Shown: positions 36,578 to 45,934, numbered from the stretch's first letter. The stretch is 64,000 nt of DNA from Anabaena lutea FACHB-196 (GCF_014698305.1 NZ_JACJST010000004.1:124001-188000), one strand, 5' to 3'. A program made the numbers and translations. Notes: generated by a model from the letters alone, not told the origin.

Positions 36578-36739
36578 GATTAATACCTAAAGCAGAAACT
36601 ACTAAACACCATAGTATTCAGTATTCGCAGGTTTGGTAGAGTATAAACCGTACCAAATAATTGGGGATATTTCATTATTTTGAAAATTTAACATACCAAA
36701 TTAATTTTTTATTGATTTGCTGGTTTAAGCTTTTCTGTT

Positions 36740-36765
36740 GTTGGGTTTCCTTGCGTCAACCCAAC
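36740..36765 (-). terminator. Stand-alone GTTGGGTT/AACCCAAC hairpin
   Basis: GTTGGGTT (36740-36747) pairs with AACCCAAC (36758-36765), 44 bp after the 3' end of the gene ending at 36809 (minus strand). No 110-bp block accompanies it. Confidence 0.6.
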
Positions 36766-36808
36766 CTACTTGCTACTACTTGCTACAAAATTCAAAAGTT
36801 TAAGTAAA

Positions 36809-37618
36809 TTAGAAAGTATTAATGGCAATTATTATTTCTTTCAGAGTTTGAGTTATAAACTTATCGAACCATAGTCGAGCATTGTTAATTTTTTTTAACT
36901 CATCATCATCAATTTGGAAACAATGTAAATTCTTAGGATGTGTAATATCATTTCTAATTTCAATTGAGTTAGTAAAGTCCTCCCATCCAGAAATACTTTT
37001 AATATTTAAATTAGTACCAAAAACTGTATTTAGCATTTTCTCTACAAATGCAACTTTATTTTTAGGAGAAATAAATTTTGGCGACAAAATAACTTCTCCA
37101 GTCTCTTCGACTTTATAATCAGCTTCTTGTAGTGCCAAAAATTGTTGTGGTAAAATTTCGTAATAAGATATAGAAGTTTTATCAGCTTTTCTACCATATT
37201 TTGATTTCATAAAATTTTTATTTATTAATATTGTTTGCTCTCCAACACCACTGTCTTGTTCTAGTAACTCTACTGTCATTTTCTGTAAAGTGAACAGTAT
37301 TCCTTCAACTTCCGAAAAGAAGCATCTTATGTATGTTCTTCTATTAAATTGAGAATCATTTTTTAATAATTCTTCTTCAGCAATAGATGTATCAGAATGT
37401 AAATAGATTAAACTATCAAGAAAAACATGAATTATGGGTTTATACCTATCATTAGTAACTAGACTATTAATAAATGTATATGTCATATTATCATATTTAT
37501 TAATATAAACTAGATGATCAAGAAACATCTGGTTTGGCTTTGATTCATTATATTGAGACAAATGAGCAGCAATTTCAACAATATATTTAAAAAAAGAGTC
37601 TATCAGTTCGGAATTCAT
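36809..37618 (-). CDS. Uncharacterised protein (possible defence/HEPN-like helical protein)
   Basis: 269 residues, mostly helical, AT-rich codon use like the rest of the array. The ending includes RNDITHPKNLHCFQIDDDE; a RNxxxHP-type motif is reminiscent of HEPN-like or Abi-type helical RNases (RxxxxH), but this alone is weak. The rest is unrecognised. ATG 37618; it stands alone between the array and the phosphoketolase-like gene. Confidence 0.5.
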   Translation of the reverse strand: MNSELIDSFFKYIVEIAAHLSQYNESKPNQMFLDHLVYINKYDNMTYTFINSLVTNDRYKPIIHVFLDSLIYLHSDTSIAEEELLKNDSQFNRRTYIRCFFSEVEGILFTLQKMTVELLEQDSGVGEQTILINKNFMKSKYGRKADKTSISYYEILPQQFLALQEADYKVEETGEVILSPKFISPKNKVAFVEKMLNTVFGTNLNIKSISGWEDFTNSIEIRNDITHPKNLHCFQIDDDELKKINNARLWFDKFITQTLKEIIIAINTF

Positions 37619-37655
37619 AATTAATACCTAATTTTTCAACACTTCTGAATTATAA

Positions 37656-37725
37656 TTTTAACCGCAAATGTACGCAACCCAACGCCAAATCATCCGCGTT
37701 AATCTGCGTACATCTGCGGTTAAAA
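37656..37725 (-). terminator. Large hairpin after the phosphoketolase-like gene
   Basis: TTTTAACCGCAAATGTACGC (37656-37675) pairs with the opposite arm at 37705-37725 with one mismatch. It begins 5 bp after the 3' end of the minus-strand gene at 37730. The stem resembles a dispersed Nostoc repeat and, with its flanking T/A runs, could terminate in both directions. Confidence 0.7.
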
Positions 37726-37729
37726 ATCC

Positions 37730-39943
37730 CTAATGCACCAACTCAATAGCCCGCTTCGTCAACGCTTCCGCAGTCAAGCCATTAAACGCCATCAACTCAC
37801 CGGCACTTGCAGTAGTTTCCCCACGCTTCCAGGCAAAAGAATCACGCTTAGAATTACTGCGTAACATGATTGGTTCTAACATCGCCGCAGCGCCACCTGT
37901 CACACCAATTAAGGCATCTCCACCAAACAATTGCTCAAAATCGGCATCACTTAAAAAACCGTTATCAGGTTCAGAACAAGTATCCCAAGCAGTATCATGG
38001 GGACGATATAAACGACGGGGATTGATAATAGAAACAATCTTCACACCAATACCTTCAGTTTCTAAAAATGCTGCCGCTTCAAAAGCAGGAATTAATGTCA
38101 TATCGCCAATTACAGCTAATACAACAGTCTTCCCTCCCGCAATTTCATGTAATAAAATCGCGCCCTTTTCTAACCCTTCTTCTGTTTGTTTTAAGGTAGT
38201 TCTAATGGGTAAAGGAGACTTACTTGCAGTAATGACAATTCCTTTATTTTTTGTTTGCAAAGCCCAGTCATAACAAGCTTGAATACTGTTAGCATCTGGG
38301 GGAAATAAAGGGAAGACATTTCCTGTTCTCATCAATGATGCAAAATAAGCTTCAATTTCTGGTCTTTGGTGAGTCCAACCGTTGCGTCCTTGTTCTAAAG
38401 CCCCGGCTGTAAATAATGTAATTGTCGAGGGAGTTTGACGGCGTAATTCTGCCATTGCTTGGGTGACAGTTTGCCAAATTGGTAAACCATTGATGGCAAA
38501 AGATTCGTAAGAACACCACAATGTTCTCGCACCCATTAAGGATAAACCAGCGGCTAACCCTGCACAAGCATCTTCGCTCAAAGGTTCGTAAACTTGACCT
38601 CCTGGGGCTTGATTATATAAATCATCGGTGGTGGGGTGATTGATTTTTAAAGCTTGGTTGATGTTAGCAATTCCTGAAGCTTCGTTACCGTCGGCGTTGG
38701 TTACGAGGAAATTTTTATCTTTATTTCCAACTATTCCTACTAACCTTCCCATTGCTGTTGTCGCAACTTTTGGTTCTCCGCCAACTGCATATTCTTCTAA
38801 TGGTAATTCCCCTAAATCTGCTAAAGGTAATTCAAATTCTGTAACTGCGGTTTTTGCTGCTGGACCACCTCCCGCACGTTCGGCATTTGTTCGCACTGTT
38901 TCCCATGCTGCGGCTGATAATGCCCGTTTTTGTAATGCGGTAGCAATATGGGGCGCGTCTAAGGTATCTTTAGGATAGAGGTTGTGTGATTTTGCACCCA
39001 AGGCGTGAACCCCTGCACCTTTGAGTTGTTTGATAATAAATACGGTCAATTTTCCGCTAAGTGCTGAACGCGCAGCTTTATCCATTCCTACTAACACCGC
39101 TTTGGTAAATTCTAGGCGGTTGGCAAAAGAAAATGCGGTACTATCAACATATTCACCGGCTTGGTTTTGGTCGTCAAAATCTTTAGCATTGACTAACACG
39201 ACTTCGGCAAAACCGTTACCTTGCCAGTATGCTATCATCTCTGCGTTGGTTTTCAATGATACCATGCTGTGGTGTTCTTGGCTGTAACCGTTCCACACTA
39301 ATACGGGTAAGAAGTTGGTAACGGTGGGGTAAGCGGTGTTAAAATGCGCCATTGAACTCATGATATAGGGTTCACCCAGTCCCCCGTCTCCCAGGGTGAA
39401 GGGGAAGAGTTTATCACGGTGCAAGAGTGCAGCAGACATGGCAAAATGTTGTCCTTGTCCCAGGGGTCCAGCCGGTGCGAGAATACCAGGAATGTAGCCG
39501 GAAAGGTGTCCTAATAATCCATGCTTTTCTCGAAAGCGATCGCGCAATTGTTGTACTGTAGAAATGCCCATGTCTTCTAAAGAACGGTCTAGAAACATGG
39601 CACTATAGAAACCAGGGGCGTGATGTCCGACTTCGGTAATAATGTTTTTATGTCCCAGCATGACCAAAGCTGCATAAGCTTCCGCTTGGCTGGCAAAACC
39701 GCCGGGATGTCCAGAAGCCTTACTACCAGTGATTTGTAGAGTTAGATAGCGTAGGGCATCAGCCGCGAGTAGAGTTTGATATACTGCATTTGTATCGGTA
39801 GGAGATGCGATCGCACTCTGACCCGATTCTATCACTGGTGTTGCACCATAAGTTTGAAAATCTGGCAGTGCTTCCCCAAAATATTGTATCCCTTCACAAA
39901 AATCAGGAAGAGAGGAAGATGCCTTTGTCGTAATTGCTGTCAT
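37730..39943 (-). CDS. Thiamine-diphosphate enzyme of the phosphoketolase/transketolase superfamily
   Basis: 737 residues. The N-terminal TPP domain is visible from SGHPGGFASQAEAYAALV through HGLLGHLSGYIPG to the cofactor motif GDGGLGEPY, with a downstream WNGYSQEHHS. The Pyr domain (about 400-580) has NADGNEASGI and ETxx-like SYESFAINGLPIW. The C-terminal part VITASKSPLPI resembles phosphoketolases. Length is shorter than typical phosphoketolase (about 790) and longer than transketolase (about 670). It may cleave xylulose-5-P or fructose-6-P, but catalytic assignment is uncertain. ATG 39943. Confidence 0.75.
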   Translation of the reverse strand: MTAITTKASSSLPDFCEGIQYFGEALPDFQTYGATPVIESGQSAIASPTDTNAVYQTLLAADALRYLTLQITGSKASGHPGGFASQAEAYAALVMLGHKNIITEVGHHAPGFYSAMFLDRSLEDMGISTVQQLRDRFREKHGLLGHLSGYIPGILAPAGPLGQGQHFAMSAALLHRDKLFPFTLGDGGLGEPYIMSSMAHFNTAYPTVTNFLPVLVWNGYSQEHHSMVSLKTNAEMIAYWQGNGFAEVVLVNAKDFDDQNQAGEYVDSTAFSFANRLEFTKAVLVGMDKAARSALSGKLTVFIIKQLKGAGVHALGAKSHNLYPKDTLDAPHIATALQKRALSAAAWETVRTNAERAGGGPAAKTAVTEFELPLADLGELPLEEYAVGGEPKVATTAMGRLVGIVGNKDKNFLVTNADGNEASGIANINQALKINHPTTDDLYNQAPGGQVYEPLSEDACAGLAAGLSLMGARTLWCSYESFAINGLPIWQTVTQAMAELRRQTPSTITLFTAGALEQGRNGWTHQRPEIEAYFASLMRTGNVFPLFPPDANSIQACYDWALQTKNKGIVITASKSPLPIRTTLKQTEEGLEKGAILLHEIAGGKTVVLAVIGDMTLIPAFEAAAFLETEGIGVKIVSIINPRRLYRPHDTAWDTCSEPDNGFLSDADFEQLFGGDALIGVTGGAAAMLEPIMLRSNSKRDSFAWKRGETTASAGELMAFNGLTAEALTKRAIELVH

Positions 39944-40523
39944 GCTGAGTACCTTAATAAAATCAGAATAAACTTGTGATGTTTGTTCAAGTTAATAAAG
40001 ATTTTACATCTTCCAGGTTGTAATACCAATTCTCTATAAAAAAGAATTCCTATCACCATGACTCAGCCTGAGTTTATAGCATTTATAACAAAAACTAAGG
40101 TAATCTATAGCAATCCAAAATGATAACAATTTCAAAAATGAGTGTGACAAATATTTTTACTCTCAGCCGGATACAGAGAGGGATTCCAAATCCAAAATAT
40201 AAAATGATATAATTTGTGAAGCAATCTATTTTAAGTTCTGCACCAATAGGGGTTTACCATTGCTAAACACCTACGTTAATTTAATAAAAATGCAACAAAA
40301 TAAATACCCTCAAAAAAATTTAGAGGATATTGGAAAAGTATTAAGCTTTATTCAAATATCCTCTAACCTCTGATAAAAAGGGGATAAATTACTTGGTTTT
40401 CCCCTTTTAAACACAAATTTATGGGAATACCTAAGTGTTAAAAAGTGTTAAATACCACAAAGAATTTTTCACACATCCTCTTAGTCCCAATAAGTTAAAA
40501 CCAGAATTCCTGTTGATAGCTGG
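39944..40523. other. Intergenic region
   Basis: AT-rich, about 580 bp; contains an AAGTGTTAAA duplication at about 40434-40452. No gene or RNA recognised. Confidence 0.4.
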
Positions 40524-40787
40524 TTAGACTATCAAATAGATATTTAAGTTAGAAAAATCAATTGCAAAAAGCTTATTGTTGTAAAAAATCAATGAACTGG
40601 GATATGTACTTGTTGAGTTATTTGTCTCATTAGGAAAGAGACTAAAATAGAGATCCTCATAATTACCATCCCATAAAGGTATAACAGTATTACCTCCTGA
40701 AGTTGACTCCATTTCTTCTAAATCTACTTTATGAAAAAGCCCATTTATTTCAACAGAATGTAACTTGGAATTCATGATCGCAGCCAT
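40524..40787 (-). CDS. Candidate double-glycine leader peptide precursor
   Basis: About 87 residues from ATG 40787 (a frame open to 40853 has no better start). The N-terminal part ends in VDLEEMESTSGG followed by NTVIPLW, which looks like a double-glycine leader (hydrophobic/acidic residues before GG) and a 55-residue aromatic core. Together with the similar gene 143 bp upstream it suggests a pair of ribosomally made secreted peptides. No peptidase-transporter is nearby. Family not recognised. Confidence 0.5.
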   Translation of the reverse strand: MAAIMNSKLHSVEINGLFHKVDLEEMESTSGGNTVIPLWDGNYEDLYFSLFPNETNNSTSTYPSSLIFYNNKLFAIDFSNLNIYLIV

Positions 40788-40930
40788 TGTCTTAATTTTC
40801 CAATCAAGAATTGAGCAGTTGTACGAATTTAATGCTAGTAAAATATCTGACAAAAAATGCCCTAAAAAACACAGTGTTTTACCCTCAAATAACTAAAGTA
40901 TTTGTAGTATCAGCACATACAAATGATTAA

Positions 40931-41188
40931 TTACCAAGAATTTATCACAATGTATGTTGACCGAGAAAAGTCTATAGTACCGATCTTATTATCGCGGATA
41001 CCACTATCTACACCTTTAATATCACCAGTCGTTGGACCCTGCACATCTCCAGTATTGGTAGTTATAAAATAATTATTAATACTACCCCCGCTACCTCCAG
41101 ATACAGTCTCTGTTTCAGCCGGAGATAAATCATGAAAAAGGATTTTTTCATTCTGACTATCTAAGTTTGAAATCACTATCGTTGCCAT
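40931..41188 (-). CDS. Candidate double-glycine leader peptide precursor
   Basis: 85 residues. The leader-like segment FHDLSPAETETVSGG (about 18-32), with the L-S-x-x-E ... V-x-GG pattern of double-glycine leaders, is followed by a Gly/Asn/Thr-rich core with no Cys. ATG 41188 has GAGG eight bases upstream, a good start. Possible bacteriocin-like or otherwise exported peptide; function inferred only from the leader. Confidence 0.55.
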   Translation of the reverse strand: MATIVISNLDSQNEKILFHDLSPAETETVSGGSGGSINNYFITTNTGDVQGPTTGDIKGVDSGIRDNKIGTIDFSRSTYIVINSW

Positions 41189-41239
41189 TAAATTATCCTC
41201 TAAATCGAGAGTTGACTTTACACTTATATTTTTACCTTA

Positions 41240-41560
41240 CCAAATTATAAAGAATATGAAGTTTCAATGTAGATAAAAGTTTTTAGACATTATTTTAGGA
41301 CATTAATCAATGCATTTTGTCTAAAAAAACAAAGTTTATATTTTCAACAGAACCTATTTAAAAAGGCGACAAATATCGATACAACTAAAGCATGACACAG
41401 ATTATCTCAAGACATATTTCTATGTATTTTGTCTATAAAGTTAATTTCTCGATTTTGAAATAGCTAGATTAAAAATAATATAAAGTTTTTATTTATAAAA
41501 AGTTTTATGCACATGATTTTAGGACATATTTCCAGAAATTTAGTCTGAGAATTGAATATT
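41240..41560. repeat. Three degenerate 112-bp tandem repeats with GACA-N16-GTCT core
   Basis: The pair GACA...GTCT with exactly 16 bp between occurs at 41299-41322, 41411-41434 and 41523-41546, spaced exactly 112 bp apart. Flanking text also matches in part (ATTTTAGGACAT in copies 1 and 3; AAAGTTTT before them). It lies between the peptide gene and glgA. Confidence 0.75.
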
Positions 41561-41885
41561 CTTATAGTTACTATAAGATTGCTATATCAATCCTTGCAGA
41601 TGTTGTGAACACCTTGTAGATTGGGTGAGATGTGGTAATTAACTTATCACTCTCACGGTACAGGTATAGATAAATCACCAAACCGCGTCGCAACTCAACA
41701 TCCACTATAAAATGTGTATTCACGATGCATTGAACAGCGCGCTAGAAGTAGCTTAAGACAATCCATGAATCGTCCTTACACCTTAGATATCTGACAAGTC
41801 ATAAGAATCTATCCCTTGTCAATGAGTACATTTTTCATATACTGCTATATAGTAAACATAAAGTTTTGTGACGAGAGGGCTAGGA
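41561..41885. other. Upstream region of glgA
   Basis: No gene seen; it should hold the glgA promoter. It includes GGGTGAGATGTGG at about 41624, which resembles part of the TA-array repeat but without the rest of it. Confidence 0.4.
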
Positions 41886-43364
41886 ATGTACATAGTACAG
41901 ATTGCCTCAGAATGCGCTCCTGTAATTAAAGCCGGAGGGTTAGGGGATGTTGTTTACGGACTCAGTAGAGAATTAGAGAATCGAGGAAATACAGTCGAGC
42001 TTATTTTGCCTATGTACGACTGTATGCGCTATGACCATATTTGGGGGTTACATGATGCCTATCTCAACCTGTGGGTTCCCTGGTATGGCGCAGCAATTCA
42101 CTGTTCTGTATACTGCGGTTGGGTACATGGAAGAGTGTGTTTTTTCATTAAACCTCACAGTGAAGACAACTTCTTTAATCGCGGTTGCTATTACGGTTGT
42201 GAAGATGATGATATGCGTTTTGCATTCTTCAGCAAAGCAGCTTTAGAATTTTTGCTCAGAAGCAATAAAAGACCAGATATCATCCATTGTCATGACTGGC
42301 AAACAGGCTTAATTCCCGTCATGCTTTATGAAATTTACAAATATCATGGCATGGAATATCAACGGATTTGCTACACCATTCATAACTTTAAACATCAAGG
42401 AATTGGTGGTGTGAAAACTTTGGAAGGAACCGGATTAAATCAACCATCTTATTACTTCCAATACGATAAGCTGCGTGATAACTTTAACCCCTTTGCTTTG
42501 AATTATATGAAAGGGGGAATTGTTTACTCCAATGCTGTCACAACAGTTTCACCTCACCACGCTGTAGAAGCCCAAACCAGTGATGTTGGCTGCGGGTTAG
42601 GACACACATTGCATTTACAAAAAGAGAAATTCACTGGAGTTCTCAACGGGATTGATTATGATTTTTGGAATCCCGAAATTGATCGTTACATCCCCTCCAA
42701 TTATACATGGGATGATTTTGAACAAAAAGTATATAACAAAAAAGCTTTGCGAGAACGGCTGATGCTAGGCCATGCTGATAAACCAATCGTGGCTTATATC
42801 GGACGTTTAGATAACCAAAAAGGTGTACATCTTGTTCATCATGCCATTTATTATGCTCTGAGTAAAGGAGCGCAATTTGTATTACTAGGTTCAGCCACAG
42901 AACCAGCAATCAATGCTCATTTTCAACATGAAAAACAATTTTTAAACAGTAACCCAGATGTCCATTTAGAACTGGGATTTAATGAAGAATTATCCCACCT
43001 AATTTATGCCGGGGCAGACATGATTGTTGTCCCTAGCAATTATGAACCCTGTGGGTTAACTCAGATGATAGGTTTAAAATATGGTACTGTTCCCATTGTG
43101 CGCGGTGTTGGGGGACTGGTAAATACAGTATTTGACCGAGATTACGACCAAAATCTGCCCCCAGAAAAACGTAATGGTTATGTATTTTATGAAATGGATA
43201 ATCAGGCGCTTGAATCAGCAATGGGACGGGCAATTGATTTGTGGTATCAGCAACCTAAAGAGTTCACTAAACTAGCTATTCAGGGTATGCAGTATGACTA
43301 CTCTTGGAATGTTCCAGGGGCAGAATATCTAGAGATTTACGACTGGATAAGACATAAGTGGTAA
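41886..43364 (+). CDS. glgA: Glycogen synthase (ADP-glucose type)
   Basis: 492 residues, GT5 family, GT-B fold. It adds glucose from ADP-glucose to glycogen. The N-terminal ADP-glucose motif KAGGLGDV (K15), HCHDWQTGLIP in the first domain, GRLDNQKG in the second, and the catalytic EPCGLTQM near residue 385. The frame opens at GTG 41868, but ATG 41886 has GAGAGGG six bases upstream and starts directly at the first strand. A strong terminator follows. Confidence 0.95.
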   Translation: MYIVQIASECAPVIKAGGLGDVVYGLSRELENRGNTVELILPMYDCMRYDHIWGLHDAYLNLWVPWYGAAIHCSVYCGWVHGRVCFFIKPHSEDNFFNRGCYYGCEDDDMRFAFFSKAALEFLLRSNKRPDIIHCHDWQTGLIPVMLYEIYKYHGMEYQRICYTIHNFKHQGIGGVKTLEGTGLNQPSYYFQYDKLRDNFNPFALNYMKGGIVYSNAVTTVSPHHAVEAQTSDVGCGLGHTLHLQKEKFTGVLNGIDYDFWNPEIDRYIPSNYTWDDFEQKVYNKKALRERLMLGHADKPIVAYIGRLDNQKGVHLVHHAIYYALSKGAQFVLLGSATEPAINAHFQHEKQFLNSNPDVHLELGFNEELSHLIYAGADMIVVPSNYEPCGLTQMIGLKYGTVPIVRGVGGLVNTVFDRDYDQNLPPEKRNGYVFYEMDNQALESAMGRAIDLWYQQPKEFTKLAIQGMQYDYSWNVPGAEYLEIYDWIRHKW

Positions 43365-43391
43365 GTCAGTAGTTATCAAACCTGCATAGTT

Positions 43392-43437
43392 GAGGGTGCG
43401 TTGCTTGTCGTATGTAATTAACGCACCCTCAATTTTT
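43392..43437 (+). terminator. glgA terminator
   Basis: GAGGGTGCGTT (43392-43402) pairs perfectly with AACGCACCCTC (43420-43430) and is followed by AATTTTT, 28 bp after the glgA stop. Confidence 0.8.
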
Positions 43438-43484
43438 CAGTTACTTTAGAGGAAGATAGATTTACACCAATCAAAAAAAATTTT

Positions 43485-44867
43485 ATGCCTCTACCAAATG
43501 GCCCCAAAACCCCAGCATTTTTCCAGATCATGCGCTGGGTATTCAGTCCCATGTCATATATGGAAGCCTGCGTCCAAACCTATGGAGATAGCTTCTCACT
43601 TAAGTTAGATATAAACTATCCTCCTATCGTCTTTGTCAGTCACCCCCAAGCCATTCAGCAAATTTTAACCAGTGATACCAAAGAATTAGAAGCACCAGGA
43701 GATTTAAATGACATTTTTGAATACTTACTGGGCAAGAATTCTGTTATTTTACTGAGTGGCACACAACACCAGCGTGAGCGTCAATTAATCATGCCTCCGT
43801 TTCATGGTGAAAGAATGCGGAATTATGCAGAAGTAATTAACGATATCACCGAGAAAGTCCTCAGCAAACAGCAAATAAATCAACCTTTCAATATCCGAAA
43901 TATTAGCCAAGACATTACTTTAAGTGTAATGATGCAAGCTGTATTTGGACTTTATGAAGGGGAACGTGCAGAAAAACTACAGCAGCTACTCTGTGAAATT
44001 TTAGAAGTAGGTAGTGAACCTTGGAGAGTTGCTTTATTGTATATTCCCGCTTTAAAAAATGTGATTGGTATTTCCCAACTTTGGGAACAGCAGCAGCGTC
44101 AGCAAGACAAAGCCGACCAACTCATTTATGAGGAAATTCAGGAACGGCGAGAAAATACTGACCCGTCGCGCACAGATATCCTTAGTTTACTCATGGCGGC
44201 TAGAGATGAAGATGGTCAACCCATGACCGATGAAGAATTACGTGATGAATTGATCACCCTATTGGTAGCAGGTAACGAAACCACAGCCACCGCTATTACC
44301 TGGGCTTTATACTGGATTCATAAACTACCAGAAGTACGTCAAAAGCTATTAGCAGAACTGGATAGTTTGGGAGAAAATCCAGATTCTAATGCCATCTTTA
44401 AATTACCCTATCTCACTGCTGTTTGTAATGAAACATTGCGGATTTATCCCATTGCCATGTTGACTTTTCCTAGACGAGTGAAAACTGCTGTATCAATAGG
44501 TGGTTATGATTTAGAACCTGGTACAGTCATCTTAGGTTCTATTTATTCAACTCATCAAAGGTCAGATATTTATCCCGAACCCAAAAAGTTTAACCCAGAC
44601 CGCTTTTTAGAAAAGCAATTTTCTCCCTATGAATTTCTACCTTTTGGGGGTGGTGCAAGACGCTGTATTGGTCTAGCTTTTGCTCAGTTTGAAATGAAAT
44701 TGGCACTAGCTAAAATTCTGACCAGTCGTGAATTAGAACTAGTTGATAATGGGGAAGTTCAAGCTAAACGCCGTGGTTTGGTAACAGGCCCAGACCGCCC
44801 AATTCAGATGGTTATCAAGAGTCAGCGTCAGGTGAAATCTAGGACTTTAGAGACCAGCATTATTTAA
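43485..44867 (+). CDS. Cytochrome P450, CYP110-like
   Basis: 460 residues. I-helix oxygen-activation motif AGNETTAT, K-helix ETLR, and heme-binding FGGGARRCIG with ligand C394. CYP110 enzymes of Nostocales hydroxylate fatty acids and can oxidise terpenoids and other lipids. The substrate here is unknown. ATG 43485. A paralogue of similar length lies at 50578-51945, with carotenoid/lipid genes between. Confidence 0.93.
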   Translation: MPLPNGPKTPAFFQIMRWVFSPMSYMEACVQTYGDSFSLKLDINYPPIVFVSHPQAIQQILTSDTKELEAPGDLNDIFEYLLGKNSVILLSGTQHQRERQLIMPPFHGERMRNYAEVINDITEKVLSKQQINQPFNIRNISQDITLSVMMQAVFGLYEGERAEKLQQLLCEILEVGSEPWRVALLYIPALKNVIGISQLWEQQQRQQDKADQLIYEEIQERRENTDPSRTDILSLLMAARDEDGQPMTDEELRDELITLLVAGNETTATAITWALYWIHKLPEVRQKLLAELDSLGENPDSNAIFKLPYLTAVCNETLRIYPIAMLTFPRRVKTAVSIGGYDLEPGTVILGSIYSTHQRSDIYPEPKKFNPDRFLEKQFSPYEFLPFGGGARRCIGLAFAQFEMKLALAKILTSRELELVDNGEVQAKRRGLVTGPDRPIQMVIKSQRQVKSRTLETSII

Positions 44868-45151
44868 TTATTTGGCGTTGCTGATTTAACAGCAAAGAAA
44901 TGAGAAATTTATTTCTGCGCTCAAACTGAATTTCATTTTAGGGGTAAAGTTTAATGCTAAACCCCTACGTAATAAATATTTGAATTGATTTAAGTTGGTT
45001 TTTATGGAATACAGTTTAGTTCTTCGGAAAGAGAATCCACAGTATTGACCTATAATCTACCAATTGGGTTATGTCTCACTATAGATACTTTTCTTAGGAA
45101 TCAGCGTATACATTAACCAGTAGTAGAAACATAAAAAAGTAATTTTTTTTT

Positions 45152-45934
45152 ATGTCTGACAAACCAAACTTTGAGGAAAAATTATTATCTCAGGCAGTTG
45201 AAAGAAGAATATCTGAGGAGTTAGATGAAGTAGAACAAATAGATATAGAGATAAAAACTGATATTGGGAAATTATTTCGTGGACAGGTAAATCAGGTTGA
45301 TCTTGCTGGTCAAGGGTTGGTAGTTCAAGACAAAATCCGCGTCCAGGATATAAAACTGCAAACGGATAGCATTTCTATTAATCCTTTAAGTGTGATCTTT
45401 GGACAACTAGAACTCAATGAACCAGTAAATGCCGATATTCGCCTTGTTCTCACGGAAGCAGATATTAACAATGCCTTGACTTCAGAGGTGATTTACAGGT
45501 GGGTGAGACAATTTCAATTGAATGTAGATGGTGAAATTGTCAGCTTTGAACCGGAAGAAATGCAGGTATTTTTACCCGGTGATGGCAAACTAGAATTTAA
45601 AGGTAAGGTATGGCTCAAAGAAAAGGATAATACTCATATCTTAGGTTATCATGCGATAGCTTCGCTCGCCGCAGGCATCGCTCATCCCCGAACTCGGACA
45701 AAACCCCCCATGTTGGAAAGTTTTCGTTGTACTGAAGGAGAAGGAATAAGAGTGGAATTAATAGCAGCTGCTATGCAAAAAGCTAAAGAAATAATCAATT
45801 TACCCTACTTGGAGTGGGAAAATATGGTATTTTCTATCAAAGATATGGAAGTAAAAAAGGGTAGTTTAATCCTGATAGTCAAAGCTCACATAAAGCAAAT
45901 TCCTTCAACGGACACTATGCTTTATCCTGATTAG
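45152..45934 (+). CDS. DUF2993 (LmeA-like) lipid-binding family protein with in-frame repeat insertion
   Basis: 260 residues of the DUF2993 family, which has a lipid-binding tubular fold (LmeA in mycobacteria). No signal peptide. Between about residues 168 and 180 the family sequence is interrupted by HAIASLAAGIAHPRTRT, encoded by a cyanobacterial palindromic repeat (45653-45681) inserted in frame. ATG 45152 has no evident SD. It lies between the first P450 and crtO, all on the plus strand, but spacers of 110-280 bp argue against one tight operon. Confidence 0.82.
   Translation: MSDKPNFEEKLLSQAVERRISEELDEVEQIDIEIKTDIGKLFRGQVNQVDLAGQGLVVQDKIRVQDIKLQTDSISINPLSVIFGQLELNEPVNADIRLVLTEADINNALTSEVIYRWVRQFQLNVDGEIVSFEPEEMQVFLPGDGKLEFKGKVWLKEKDNTHILGYHAIASLAAGIAHPRTRTKPPMLESFRCTEGEGIRVELIAAAMQKAKEIINLPYLEWENMVFSIKDMEVKKGSLILIVKAHIKQIPSTDTMLYPD
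45653..45681. repeat. 29-bp palindromic repeat inserted in the DUF2993 gene
   Basis: GCGATAGCTTCGC ... GCAGGCATCGC, an imperfect palindrome of the type scattered in Nostoc genomes. Length and phase keep the reading frame open. Confidence 0.75.

Noticed and set aside
30263..36765. Integron attC sites: the hairpins contain GTTGGGT and ACCCAAC, which fit GTTRRRY and RYYYAAC
   Set aside because: In attC the order is RYYYAAC first and GTTRRRY last around the folded site; here the order is the reverse, other copies have different stems, and no integrase gene is in the window.
41600..41660. Eighth copy of the TA-array repeat before glgA
   Set aside because: Only short words (GATGTTGTGAACA, GGGTGAGATG) are shared, in a different order; the core block is absent.
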